A stretch of DNA of 64,000 nt from Callorhinus ursinus (lineage: Eukaryota > Chordata > Mammalia > Carnivora > Otariidae): contig NW_020312968.1 in NCBI RefSeq assembly GCF_003265705.1, forward strand, positions 5,774,162 to 5,838,161, in the 5' to 3' direction. The notes under the pieces are model-generated. The model ran no database searches, was not told the DNA's origin, and worked only from the letters and a program-made list of their open reading frames with translations. Numbering within the stretch: position 1 is the stretch's first letter; each line of letters starts with the position of its first letter. Positions 35,336 to 47,055 of the stretch are shown piece by piece. The position numbers were made by a program, and so were the translations under genes.

Positions 35336-35855
35336 TACCCTAGCAGTATGACCCAACAATCTCACCCAAGAGGAATGAAAATATATGTCTGTACAAAGCT
35401 GTGTACATGAATATCCCCTGTATTCTTAATAATTCAACCCTAGAAAAAGCCCAAGTGTTCATTAATTGGTGAATGGATAAACAGATTGTGGTATGTTTAT
35501 GCACAACAGTTAAGACATTCAGAATATTGGCACATGCAACAACGCAGCTGAATCTGAAAAATATTTTGCTAAGTGAAAGCAGTTAAATATAAGATACTAC
35601 ATACTTTAGAATTTCATGTATATGACCTTCTAGAAAAGGTGACAGAAAGCATGTCAGAGATTATGTGGGGATGGGGTCAGGTGAGGCAGTAAACTGCAGA
35701 GAGGCACGGGGAAAAATGTTAGGGTGCTGGAAATGTTCTATAGCTTGATTATGGTGGTGGCTATATGCTTGTATATAATTCGAAAATTCATCTGAAATGG
35801 GACTTTTATTGTGTGCAAACTTACGTCAACAAATGTGGACTAATTACACAGAATC
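35336..35855 (+). mobile_element. L1M-type LINE-1, 3'UTR end
   Basis: Sense order of L1M 3' end: gaatgaaaatatatgtctgt, agcccaagtgttcattaatt, gtgaatggataaacagattg, gctgaatctgaaaaatattt and ggaaatgttctatagcttga. A second copy of the family seen at 5870. Confidence 0.8.
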
Positions 35856-37000
35856 AGGAGTCTTAGAGAAGAAAGTAAGAGAAATGTTTGAAAGAGCAAA
35901 AGTAGGTATTTTTGCAATGTGGACATTAAAGGAATATTGAAGACACAGAATGCAGTGGGGAGTAAACAAGAACTCTTTTTATTTTTCTCCTTCAAAAATA
36001 CTTTCCCAATTATCCTCCACTCTCTTTAAATACTTCTTAAGCATATTCCATTGTTTCCAGGATTCTTTCAGTTATGGGAATACTTTTATTTTTATAATTT
36101 AGATGCAGTTTAAATATTAAAGACCTAGTCTTTTTAAATTTAGGTTTGAATTCACATTCATTTCAATTCCCCTGCCCCCTTGCCCTGACTTGGGTGTGAC
36201 ATGTGGCGGAGAAACCCATGTGGGGAAGGGGTGAAGGTCTGTATTTAACGCTACTTTTCTTCCTCACTCTGCCTCTCTCCCCATCTCTGTTTGCCTTCTT
36301 TCTTAGATATATCGAGGCTAGAGAGGAGGGATGGGAAAAAAGGGCAAAACAATGTATTGATCATTTGACCACTGGTCGCACCCATGTAGAACAGGCTTAA
36401 ATGCCCACCTGAGGTTTTCTTATGAGTCACGCATCCCTGCTGGGTGCAGTGCACTCTCTGCCTAATCTACTTGGAGCGCCCTGAGCTTTGATTCCCCGGG
36501 GTCTATCTGTTACTGTGTACTGCTGGGATCTCCCTACACACAGGCTGCAGTATTGTGTCAGGATGGCTCACAGTCTGGCTCACTTCCACCAACCCCACTC
36601 GAATCCATGGGAGATCCACTCATCTTCACCACATCACCACATCCATTGTGGGTATATAGGTTTTTCTTGTTACTCTCTCCCAAATCTCTCTGCTGTTGGT
36701 CAATGTTCCAACCAACAATCTGCCTTCAGAATTCTGGTGGAAAGCAGGCACAGGCCCCCACAGTCCAGGGTTAAGGAGGTGGACCAAACATACCATTTAT
36801 TTTTTCTTAATAAAATCTCTGACTTCAGCCTCCTCCGCTCAAATGGCAGACCCAGGGCAGGCTGGCGGATTCAGCTGATTGGCAGGCAATGAGCCAGGGT
36901 CTGAGATGTCCATGCAGTTACTTCCACCTCTACCAATACCTCTTCAGGTGAATGCAGTGGAGGGAATGGAGGGAGAGGGGGAGAAACACTTACCTTTCTC
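35856..37000. other. No gene recognised; unassigned DNA, possible old LTR at 36440-36900
   Basis: 36440-36900 is less AT-rich and has an aataaa at about 36810, but no family could be named. A 134-codon plus frame (36488-36892) lies here with no recognisable domain. Confidence 0.3.
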
Positions 37001-37640
37001 CTCTACTTGAAAAGGAAGCGAAAAAGCATTTTCCCTCTAAGCCTTTAATTAGCTTTTCTAAAGGCTCAAGATCACCGATGAGGTGATGATCTCAGGAACA
37101 TCTTATCTACCTCTGAAAAGCCCTGTAAGGCTATTAAGCTCTGAAGTCTGGAAGCTCCTTAGCTGCTGTGCAGGATTGTTTGCTATCAGTTCAGTATCTG
37201 CCCATCACCCCTCAGGTTTTAAAGGAAGAAATCTGGGAACCACATTCCCAGAATCCTTTGCCAGCACAGTGTGGGTCTGACTCTGCCGATCACAGATACT
37301 CATAGGAGGTTAGGAAAACTGAAGAGGGACATAGCCGTTGTTCTCCCGAGAGCCATGGGTAGGTGTGTGGGTCTTGGCAGGTGGCAAAGAGGTCTTCCCG
37401 CACCTTTGGGCATCCTTCTTGTTTTGGTGCTGTGGGCAGATGGAAGCTTTGATGGTATTTTCCCTACAGTTCTGGCCCTTCCAAATTTGCGGAAAGCCAA
37501 TAGCAGCCTTCTTGCATATGATTCTCTCAGCCATTGTGATAGCTGTGAAGTCTATGAAAACTTTTAAATTTCTTTCTCCTCCAAATTTTTAGAGAAAAAA
37601 AATTCTTTCCTGCAGAACACTGACTGATGCAGCAACTCTC
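37001..37640. other. Possible old repeat; no gene recognised
   Basis: Text such as gggaaccacattcccagaat and tttgccagcacagtgtggg, ending near aacactgactgatgcagcaa, resembles old dispersed-repeat sequence. I cannot name the family. Overlapping open frames on both strands are explained by its higher GC content. Confidence 0.35.
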
Positions 37641-38984
37641 TTTAAAATGTAGAGACACTTATCTCCTATTTTTCTCTGTTTAGAAACTCAACCTAAAATT
37701 CTCAGACAATGGCATCTGGTTACGTAGCCTGAGGGAAAATCAAAACTTTACAACCCTATTGTCAGTTACAGGCAATGAAGATATGGGTAGAAAGTGTTGA
37801 TGGAGTCAGGCCAGTGTCCTGTTGTGGGCTCCAGCCAGAATATGTCACAATAATAGAATCCTTTGTTTAGGGATTCAAAGAATGAGTAAAAACTCTTGGC
37901 ACACACTGGTATTTCCCACCTTAACTCAGTTGAGTTATGTATGTTAATAATACTATTTACTCAAACTTTTCTTCCTCTAGAGTCATAACTTGACAGCTCA
38001 GGTAATAGGACCTTAGCTGAGGGATAAATGATCAAGTAAAGGAAGAATTTTTTCAGAGGGCTTCATGAGAAACAAGAGCTTCATTCAGACTGTTTGCACA
38101 ATTGCCTCCAGTTAGGAATCACAGAGAATTGGAATGTCACCCAGGACACATGTCACTCTGGTAGTCCAACAGCAGACTAATGGCCCAGCGCTCATATTAA
38201 CTGTTGCCTCTTCAGAAGCGGGGTTCTGTTGTTCTAACTGGCAGGCTCTGGTTCTTTCTGGCTCCATTTTACCTCATTTGTCTCATTTCGGTCTCTCTTC
38301 TCCTTTTTCCACCATGCCTTTTACTTACTGCCTTCTTTTTTGCTACATTCTGAATGTTTCCATGGAGCTCTCCCTTCAACTGGAAGAAAAGAGTACATAT
38401 GATTGGTTTCATTGGTAACATTTCAGTGTAAAGAATTTGGGAACAAATCATGCCCAGTCACCTCAGTGATGGCTGGCTGGCATAGAGTTAGCTGCTTTTA
38501 GTCAATCATCAGGCCTCATCTACCCATCTATCCAGGAAAGTAGGTGTATGAGGAAACAGCTTCAGCAACGTAACGATATGGAGCAATCCAGGGATTATTC
38601 AGAAGGGTGCCTTCGGTGTGCCTGGCTAAAAGATGAAAACTAAGAAATTCTCAAAGCTAGGGAGCAACTGCATTTATGTAGTTTCTTTGATGATAAGATT
38701 ATTTAACTAGGGATCATAGAAATCAAAGGCTACAAGCTATAGTTCCTTGATACTAAGGAAACATAAATTGCATGATGTTTCATATATTAATGAGAGCCTT
38801 TTGGGGAAAAAATGACTCGCAAGTTCATTTGATACAATGTACTAGCTGATTTCAGAAATATTTCATACTAAAAAAAAAGACCTTAGAATTGCATAAATAT
38901 GATTATTTTGTGCTGGATATGGGTCTACATCAATGTGAAAAACAAGAGATCCCTCAGAAAGCCAGCTCAGTGTTCTTTCTGCAG
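37641..38984. other. No gene recognised; unique DNA
   Basis: No repeats recognised. It ends with a good-looking splice-acceptor motif (ctcagtgttctttctgcag at 38966-38984) before the candidate exon. Confidence 0.35.
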
Positions 38985-39213
38985 CAGCTCCTGGGATCAT
39001 ATCATTGGTTCCACTGGATCCGGTGGGGAAAATGAGCAAAATGTGGTCAAAGATATTGTAAAGTTTGACTCTATTAACCTGCAAACCAATTCTATGATAG
39101 CAGATTGCCCCCTTCTGTGTAGTAAGTCTGAAAAATTTGTAAAAAGGTGCATGGTCATAGAAGATACATTGTTGCCTATTGTAGAGGAAATGGAAGAATA
39201 TCTATCAACATAG
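38985..39213 (+). other. Candidate terminal coding exon or orphan pseudo-exon
   Basis: The frame open from 38899 continues to a TAG at 39211-39213. The first part (38899-38980) does not look protein-like. After the acceptor-like tract tgttctttctgcag (ending 38984), about 76 codons encode a plausible hydrophilic, acid-rich stretch ending EEMEEYLST. Starting at the acceptor, the intron would be phase 2. An AATAAA lies at about 39256, only ~45 bases past the stop, which would give a very short 3'UTR. I do not recognise the protein, no partner exon was found in the window, and minus-strand frames overlap it. It could be a real last exon, a dead duplicate, or chance. Confidence 0.25.
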
Positions 39214-39289
39214 CTCAACACGTATTGATTCCTAGTTGTTTTTCTACACAAATAGAATAAATCTAAATATAAGAGGACATATGGTTCTC

Positions 39290-39854
39290 TAAGATTATTA
39301 AATATATACAAAAATGTAATATTGAACTAATTTAAGAGCTGTAAACACTAAATCATTCTGACAAAACTTGTTTTTCTTTTTGCGTGTTCACTATTATAAA
39401 ACAAACAAGTAATAGCAGTCTAATGAAAGAGTCTGTAATTTCTTCATGGAACATAAGAAGCTGTTAGATGTTTTCTTCTCCTGCTACTGTAAGAGATGGT
39501 CATTAGTAGTTCACGCTCCTCCCTACTGGCAAATATGGAGCCTAGTGTAAGCCCTCTGTCTGTAGTTAAAATAGCCATGCATGATCCGCAGCTTCAACTT
39601 TTCATCTTTTGCCCCTCGTCTTCTTCAGTAATCATAACAAGAAACACCTGGGGAAAGTTTTGTTCATGCCTTTAGACCTCTGTACATTAAGGAATGTTTA
39701 CTTTTACAAGTAGACAATGTTACTTTTGTAAGTGATTGTTGGTAGTTATTATGTAAAGCAGTTCATGCAGTGACTGGATTTTATATCACCTCCTTTGAAA
39801 CCCTTTATATTTTTAATGTAACAATTAAAGATGGCTTTTTAGCAAGGTTAGCAC
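39290..39854. other. No gene recognised; unique AT-rich DNA
   Basis: Nothing recognisable. Confidence 0.4.
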
Positions 39855-40080
39855 TAGTAATAGAACATTTATGGAGTGCTCCCTACATGACAAGCACTAG
39901 GATAAGAAATTTACAAGTATTCCTCCCTCTCACAGAAGAGAGAACTGGGGCTTAGAGATTTTATGTAAATTTCAGGTGCTCATACAGATAATGAGCAAGA
40001 GATCTAGGATCTGAATGTAGAAAAGCCTGACTCTGAAGTTGGCATTCTTGGTGTCATACATACTGTTTGAACAAGGCACC
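39855..40080 (-). mobile_element. MIR SINE, antisense (near complete)
   Basis: Reverse MIR order: acatttatggagtgctccct, acaagcactaggataagaaa, agagagaactggggcttaga and aggatctgaatgtagaaaag, ending at ggtgtcatacatactg. Confidence 0.75.
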
Positions 40081-40880
40081 AGATTTGGTTGTTTGTTTTG
40101 GTTCGTTGTTTGCATATGTTGGTGAAAGTTGCTATTGTTTGGAAGTAATTGTATTTTGGAAAATAAGCCAACCAAACATGTCCATCTTTTTATAATAATT
40201 CTACTTTAAAATACTATTAAGTCATTTTTAGGTTCACTAAATATAAATTATTTATGCAGACATGTTTTTGTTTTTAATAAGCAGAGTACAAAATATTAAG
40301 TATTCATTCACTTTCCATTTTGAAAACACATTATTAAAAATAACATATAAGGAACAGTAGTTGCACATCATTCCTTTTGTAACATGAAATTTCTGTTTTG
40401 CATGTAAGAGATTTTCCAGAAACATTTGTTAGAATAAATCCCAGTTTTTTTTTCTGGTCTCAAATTTCTGAATCAAGTTGTTAATGATATGGTTAAAATC
40501 TCATTATTATAACAGTAACTTTAACACAAGAATGATGTAACTCAGAGGAACTGAATAATCTTCATTCTGTTACCTTAAAAGGTGCATAGTTGATTCATTT
40601 AATATATTTATCTTAATACTTAATATCTTATATTCTCCCCTGCCTCTACACCTTCCTGACTTAAATATAATTGTCATTGTTCTTTATATTTTCTTATATT
40701 TTGTCTTTCATTCCAAAGTGGTGGTCTTAATTAGCCCAATTTGAAATCATACTTATAAATGATAATAATAACACCATACCCACATTATGCTTTTTGACTC
40801 TGTATGTTGTAAAATTAAAGAAACTAGGAAATTAAAACTATTTATATGCATCAATTGTTATTTTTCTTTCCTATACTTTT
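40081..40880. other. No gene recognised; unique AT-rich DNA
   Basis: No repeats recognised except simple TA-rich runs. Confidence 0.4.
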
Positions 40881-40911
40881 ATTTTATTTTATTTTATTTT
40901 ATTTTATTTTG
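40877..40911. repeat. (TTTTA)n microsatellite
   Basis: About seven TTTTA units, marking the reversed tail of the adjacent L1M fragment. Confidence 0.9.
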
Positions 40912-41434
40912 AAATAGTTCAAATCTACAGAATAGTTGAAAGAAGAACACCTCAAGATGTCCTTTATAGATGGTGGTGGTGGTGGTTTCAATTCTGGGAC
41001 CCAACAGGCAGAATTCACATGGTACATTTGCCTACTATGTATCTTAAGTCGCCTCCCTCATTTCTTCATTTCATTTATTTATTGGAATGGCCTACTCAGA
41101 TTGCCCTGAGTTCTTCTGACTGCTTCCTCAGGATAAAATTTTGGCAACCTCATACCACATGGATGATGCTCTGCCCCTCAGGAGGCATACCAAGTGAGGC
41201 CATCCCATCATTGATAAGGCTGTGTTTGACCACTTGATTAAGATAGTGACAGCCAGACCTCTCCATTTTAAAATCATATCTTCTGACTCAATCCTTCCCC
41301 GAATAGCCTTTCACCAAGTGGCTTTCACACCCATTGTCGATCCTGCCAACATTCATCATTTTGCTGGAAGTAACAAAATGGTGATATTCTATTTTTATAA
41401 CCCCCCTTATTTTTATTAGCTGGCATTCTTCCTT
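40912..41434 (-). mobile_element. L1M-type LINE-1 3' end, antisense
   Basis: gttcaaatctacagaatagt, agatgtcctttatagatgg, then ttgatcgat-type text and ggaagtaacaaaatggtgat follow a reversed old L1 3' region. The TTTTA tract at its left fits a reversed A-rich tail. Confidence 0.6.
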
Positions 41435-41449
41435 AAAGAAGTGGGTTTT

Positions 41450-41650
41450 GGGGGGCGCCTGGGTGGCTCAGTCGTTAAACGTCTGCCATAGGCTCAGATC
41501 ATGATCCCAGGGTCCTGGGATCGAGCCCCGCACCGGGCTCCCTGCTCCGTGGGAAGCCTGCTTCTCCCTCTCCCACTCCCTCTGCTTGTGTTCCCTCTCT
41601 CGCTGTCTCTCCCTCTGTGTCAAATAAATAAATAAAATCTTAAAAAAAAA
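41450..41650 (+). mobile_element. Can-SINE (young, full length)
   Basis: ggggggcgcctgggtggctc to tcaaataaataaataaaatc and an A-run. A perfect 15-bp duplication aaagaagtgggtttt flanks it (41435-41449 and 41651-41665). Confidence 0.96.
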
Positions 41651-41686
41651 AAAGAAGTGGGTTTTTTGTTTGTTTTGGGCGGGGTT

Positions 41687-41688
41687 TC

Positions 41689-41752
<64 letters not shown>
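41687..41752. repeat. (TTTC)n microsatellite
   Basis: About sixteen uninterrupted TTTC units just beyond the SINE. It explains the Lys-Lys-Glu-Arg repeat frames on the minus strand. Confidence 0.97.
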
Positions 41753-41754
<2 letters not shown>

Positions 41755-41944
41755 TGGCCAGGAAGGTGTTCTAGACTCACTCTGAACTTTTCTTGTCCTA
41801 GATAGGAAATTTCCCTTTTTGTTTTTACATAAGGCATGACTTCTTTTTAGAGAGAAATGTAAGTCCATAACGGGAGTTAGATGTGCTCTTTGCTTTTGGA
41901 ATGTCATTGTTTTTATGTAGTTTCAGGGCACAGGGCAAGAAAAT

Positions 41945-41970
41945 GTGTGTGTGTGTGTGTGTGTGTGTGT
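41945..41970. repeat. (TG)n microsatellite
   Basis: About thirteen TG units. Confidence 0.95.
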
Positions 41971-42239
41971 CCATACACAAATTTATACACACAATAATAA
42001 CAAGTTCTTACTGATTCTTTCAGCTTAGATTCAACAACATTGGATTCTTCCGTTTATCTTCATTTTCTATTCTGTGTCTATATCTTCCTTTCTCAGACTC
42101 GCCCAGTAACCTCAATATATTCACTCTTGCTCTAATCCACAATTTACAGAACATAATTTCAGAATTAAAATGCAGTACTACTAAGCTTACTAAGTAGAGC
42201 TCAAGCCTTTTTTTCGGTGAACATATCTCTTTTTCTCTT

Positions 42240-42745
42240 ATCCACAAAAGGTAGGATATAATATACATTCTTTTATACCTTGCTTTTCTTTTCTTTCTTG
42301 TTTTTTTTTAAGAGAGCTTGAAATTCTTTTCATGTTGATTGATATAGTCTTCATATTTCTTAAAGTTGCCTAATGCTTCATTTTATGGATTTTCTATAAT
42401 TGATTCAGCTAGACTGCAGAGAAAGTGCATACTTTGCTTGCTTTCAATATTTTGCTATTGAAAATAATGTTACAGTGAATAACTATGTGCGTATGTTGTT
42501 TCCTATTTGGAGAGGTGTATCTTCAGGATAAATTCCTAGAAGTGGGATTGCGGGATCAAAGGGATTGTGATTTTGTTATATAATATTAACTTTCTCTCTA
42601 TAGAGGTTGCACCATTTTGAACTTTCAGCCGCAGTGTATGAAAAGGCTTATTTCCCCACAACTTTTTGATTTTTTTTACCAAACTGGGATGCAAGAAATG
42701 GTATCTCATTGAGGTATGTAAATTTGGACTTCTTTCAGCAGGCAC
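42240..42745 (-). mobile_element. L1M-type LINE-1 3'UTR, antisense
   Basis: Reverse L1 3'UTR order: atttcttaaagttgcctaat, gaaaataatgttacagtgaa, cctagaagtgggattgcggg and atggtatctcattgaggt. Confidence 0.7.
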
Positions 42746-43986
42746 TTTTCATTTTTTCTCTTCTTTTTTTTTTTTAGATCTATGCAAGCAAGCTTTTTGG
42801 TCTCTTAAGGTCCTTTATTTTTCCTCTAAAAAATACACTAACTATTCTTGTGAGAACAATGTAACACTGTTTACAGAAAGGTTTTGAGAATTTTTTTTCC
42901 CAGAGGTGGTGTAGTTGAGGAAATATCTTTCCTAATATTGCTGTGAATTGACTAATGGCATTAAAAAATAATAATAAATCCATGAATGATAATCCATGAG
43001 TATCCAAACACTAATGTTATTCATTTGAACTTGAAATTCTTAGGATTTCTTGCCAGTAATAAATAATTTCACATACAATATTAAATGTGCCCTTCCATTA
43101 AGTATTTGTCTTTAAAAGCAAATTTATACTCACTGCATCATCTCTCACTCTCTGCTGTAATTTATTCAGACTCCTTATGATTATTTTGAGCAATTATTTT
43201 TAACAATTTCTTTCTAAATCCCATATGGTAATGATTAAAACTTGAAAGCTTTAAAAGAAAAAAAATGCAAAAAGAAATATTTTAAATAAGTTTATGAAGC
43301 CTGCTTTGGGCTCTGGTTGTCTCTTTATTCTCCATGGAGCTCCCATGCAAAGTTCCCCAATGGACTCATTTCCTTCTCAAATGAGTGAAAAATTCTTTTT
43401 ATTCCCCTCAGCTTCTTTTGAAAAGAAAGACTTTATTTAAAATAATTGATTTATTTTTGAGACTACAAAATACTGACATTTAGACACTCACTCAAAAGAA
43501 GTGCTATATTGTCCCTAACTTATTTGCTGCTGGTTTATAAACTCAGTTTTGAATCATTCCAATAATCATTTCACCTTTACTCTGTGGTCTCAGATTTTAA
43601 CATGAAACTTTCAAGATGTGAGGCTGGAAGATGTAAGGTATAAATATTAATCATAAAAAATTAAAAATCGTATCATACCTCCCATTGATCCAGTTGATTT
43701 TCCACAATTGTGCTCTTCATGAAATTGTCTCAGGTTATAAACTGAGAGTTAAAATATCAAATATGAAATGCCAAAACTGGAGAAACCCAAAACAGTCTCA
43801 TTAAAAATATTTATACAAATCCATTTTTTCCCAGAAAAACATAGAAAACAAAAAAAATAGAAGTAAAAACATTCTGTTATAAAGAATAGATTTTTCAGAG
43901 TGAAGTTCAGCTTGTTACTTCCTTCAAGCATATAATTCTCACAAACCAGAAAGGGAGAAAACTGGTGAAAAGACAACGTAGATAGA
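42746..43986. other. No gene recognised; unique AT-rich DNA
   Basis: No repeats recognised. Several A- and T-runs. Confidence 0.4.
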
Positions 43987-44190
43987 GGGGAGCCTGAGTG
44001 GGCTCAGTTGGTTAAGCATCAGACTCTTGATTTTGGCTCAGGTCATGATCTCAGGGTCTTGGGATCGAGCCCTGAGTCATGGCTCACTGCTCAGCAGAGC
44101 ATCTGCTGGAGAGTCTCTCTCTCTCCTTCCTCTGCCCTTCCCCCATCTCTCTTTCTCTCTCTTAAATAAATAAATAAATCTTTAAAAAAA
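43987..44190 (+). mobile_element. Can-SINE, older subtype
   Basis: ggggagcctgagtgggctca, actcttgattttggctcagg and an aaataaataaataaatc tail. The cttgattttggctcagg segment and higher divergence mark an older Can-SINE subtype than the copies at 41450 or 45544. Confidence 0.88.
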
Positions 44191-44312
44191 TGAATAATTT
44201 TGCTAGCCATACAGTACTCTACTAAATATTAACATTTACTAGACAAATATTAAATTATAAAAGTAAAATAATATAGACTGATACTAATACTAGGCACTAA
44301 CAAATAGTGCCA

Positions 44313-44508
44313 GGCAGGGGCGCCTGGGTGACTCAGTTAGTTAAACGGTCCAACTCTTGATTTTGGCTCAGGTCCTGATCTCAGGGTCCTGGGGCCCAGC
44401 CCTGCGTGGGGCTCCATGCTCAACAGGGAGTCTGCTTCAGGATTCTCTTTCCCTCTGCCCCCCCCAAATAAATAAATAATCTTTATAAAAACAAACAAGC
44501 AAAAAACC
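44313..44508 (+). mobile_element. Can-SINE, older subtype
   Basis: ggggcgcctgggtgactcag through ctcttgattttggctcagg to aaataaataaataatc and an A-rich tail. A perfect 12-bp duplication caaatagtgcca flanks it (44301-44312 and 44509-44520). Confidence 0.94.
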
Positions 44509-44520
44509 CAAATAGTGCCA

Positions 44521-45232
44521 TCTAAGTATTATAAAAATATTTGCTTAAAAAAATACTGCCCAAATTTATTGTTTTCTCCTTTTGCTCCTTTCTCCTTTTG
44601 CTATTAAGATGTAGTTTAATAATATCTTTATGAAATAAACTTTGTATCTTTTTAGCTTTGTATTTATTTAAGGGCTTTATGATATCATATTTTAAGTGAT
44701 CAGCTTTTATAAATATTCAATAAATATTTGAAAATAAATTTTGTTCTAATTTTTCAGAAATATATTTAAAAGCATGACAATTAGTATAACATTAATTCCA
44801 TTATTTAAGGAATTCTATATTTTGTCAATTTGATCTACCATGGTGTGAGTTGTAGAATAATTATCTACTTACTTCTTCATTTGGAATTGGAAATCTACAG
44901 AAAAGTACCACTTAAACAACACTGTTCTTCCCCAACTCCCCCCGCCAAAACTTAAGTATATAATAACTATGTACTGTATTTGTATGTGGAAGACTGCAAA
45001 TCATTGATGAAAGCAATCAAAGATCTAAATATATTCTGTATCCATGTACTGGAAGACTCAATATTGTTAAGTTTTCAATTCTTGCCAAATTTATCTATAC
45101 ATTCAGACAGTTGGATTGTAGTCGATTTCAGCAGTGTCATGTAATAATGACATTATGATGTTGACAAAATGATAAACACACTGTTTAAGAGAACAGAGTG
45201 CTCAGGCATGTAATACCTACAATTAACTGCTC
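44521..45232. other. No gene recognised; unique AT-rich DNA
   Basis: Nothing recognisable. Confidence 0.4.
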
Positions 45233-45334
45233 TCTGACCAAAGCGCAAAGGCAATTCAGTGAAGAAAGGATGGTCTTCAACAACTGGTGCTGGAACAACT
45301 GGACATCATTGTTTTAAAAAAATGATCCTAGACA
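45233..45334 (+). mobile_element. L1M ORF2 fragment, left of nested SINEs
   Basis: accaaagcgcaaaggcaatt, atggtcttcaacaactggtg and ggaacaactggacatcattg are a conserved L1 ORF2 stretch in sense orientation. The element resumes after two nested SINEs at 45750. Confidence 0.8.
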
Positions 45335-45526
45335 CATACCTGGGTGGCTTAATTAGTTGAGTGTCCGACTCTTGGTTTCTGTGGGTGTCATGATCTCATG
45401 GGTTGTGGGATGGAGCCCCCACATTGGGCTCCTCACTCAGCAGGGAGTCTGTTTGAGAGATTCTCTCCCTCTGCCCCTGCCCCCACTTGTGCTCTCTCCC
45501 TCTAAAGGTAAATAAATAAATCTTTT
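45335..45526 (+). mobile_element. Can-SINE, older subtype, inserted in L1M
   Basis: catacctgggtggcttaatt, ccgactcttggtttctgtgg and an aaataaataaatc tail. Flanks aaaatgatcctagaca (left) and aaaatgaatcaaca (right) are a degraded target-site duplication. Confidence 0.85.
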
Positions 45527-45543
45527 TAAAAAATGAATCAACA

Positions 45544-45731
45544 GGGCGCCTGGGTGGCTCAGTCATTAAGCGTCTGCCTTCAGCTCAGGTCATGATCCCG
45601 GGGTTCTGGGATCGAGCCCCGCATCGGGCTCCCTGCTCCGCGGGAAGCCTGCTTCTCCCTCTCCCACTCCCCCCGCTTGTGTTCCCTCTCTCGCTGTGTC
45701 TCTCTCTGTCAAATAAATAAAATCTTTAAAA
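45544..45731 (+). mobile_element. Can-SINE, young subtype, next to the previous SINE
   Basis: gggcgcctgggtggctcagt, tccctctcccactccccccg and tcaaataaataaaatc. Flanked by aaaaaatgaatcaa and aaaaaatgagtcaa, so it inserted into the right-hand target duplicate of the older SINE at 45335. Confidence 0.94.
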
Positions 45732-45749
45732 AAAAAATGAGTCAAATGT

Positions 45750-47055
45750 CTACATATAAAATTTTAAAACTTGAAAATGTCTACAAAGAAACATAGGAAG
45801 AAAGCTGTATGACCTGGACTGAGTGATGAGACAGATGAGTGGTTGATTCCAGAGCTGAGGCAGGGAATATACAAGGTGAGTCATTGAGCATTTTGTCCTG
45901 CCTAAAAGCAGACAGTACTCCAACAACAGCAACAGCAACAACAGTCAGGGGTATGTGGAAGGGGCACAGGAACCAACTAAAATTGCTCTCAGTGAACCCA
46001 AACTGGAACAATTTGAGCAATAAAATAAATATGGTAGCATTGGATTTTAACCCAAAGCATAAAATAAATATACATGAGCTGACCAATATAAATAAATGAT
46101 TGGATAAATAAATGCATGAGAGTAGCCAAGTTTCCAGTGCAGTTGGAATTAATTATGTAGCTATTGCCCCTTCAAGGAAGTAGAGGATAAAGTCCCACCC
46201 CTTGTGTGTGAAATGCCTACAGTAACGTCCTACCAAAGAATACATCATGGAAAGAGAGAAGAAATGTATGTTTCATGTGGAAAAACAAAAAACAAAAAAC
46301 CCAAAACCTGCAAAAACTACCTCTCCTAGGAAATAAAGACTAACATTATCAGAAATAAAGTCATGTTAATAGCATGTACCTTTGATATGTGATGAGTGAC
46401 AATTTACATCTGTGGTCTTCCTCCCCAAATTCATAAACACTGTGTGACTATTGGAAAAATATCACACAAGCCCAAATTGAAAGGCATTTTACAATATACT
46501 TGACAAATACTCTTCAAAACTGTCAAAGTAACAAATAAAACAGAAGTCTAAGAAATTCTCATAATCTAGAGAAGCCTAAGGAAACTCAATATCATGTGAT
46601 ATCCGAATGGAATCTTGGAACAGAAAAGGGACATGAGGCAAAACTAAGGAAATCTGAATAAAATATCGACGTTAGTTAATAATAAAGGTTTATTAGTTGA
46701 GACAAATGTACCACGGTAATTTCAAGAATAGGGGAACCTGGGGGCGCCTGGGTGGCTCAGTTGGTTAAGCGACTGCCTTCGGCTCAGGTCATGATCCTGG
46801 AGTCCCAGGATCGAGTCCCACGTCGGGCTCCCTGCTGAGCAGGGAGTCTGCTTCTCCTTCTGACCCTCCCCCCCTCATGTGCTCTCGCTCTCTCTCTCTC
46901 TCTCTCGTTCTCTCAAGTAAATAAAATCTTTAAAAAAAAAAAAAAAAAAAAAGAATAGGGGAACCTGAATGTGAGGTCTATGAAAAACCTAATATTCCTG
47001 CAAACTTCTAAACTTTTCTAAAGTTAAAAAAAAAGTATTTAAAAATTGTTTTCAA
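45750..47055 (+). mobile_element. L1M, ORF2 end and 3'UTR (interrupted by a SINE)
   Basis: Continues from 45334 in sense orientation: tttaaaacttgaaaatgtct, ggaagaaagctgtatgacct, ttcagtgcagttggaatt-like text, gggatcttggaacagaaaag-like text and ttagttaataataaaggttt. After the SINE it ends at ttctaaacttttctaaag and an A-run. Total L1M length here is about 1.2 kb without insertions. Confidence 0.65.
46741..46950 (+). mobile_element. Can-SINE (young, full length) in L1M 3'UTR
   Basis: gggggcgcctgggtggctca to a (CT)n tract, aagtaaataaaatc and a long A-run. A perfect 17-bp duplication aagaataggggaacctg flanks it (46724-46740 and 46951-46967). Confidence 0.96.

Noticed and set aside
36488..36892. 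134-codon plus-strand open frame
   Set aside because: Lies in a GC-richer unassigned, probably repeat-derived stretch, with other frames open over the same bases.
41620..41907. Lys-Lys-Glu-Arg repeat protein frames on the minus strand
   Set aside because: Translation of the TTTC microsatellite and SINE tail.
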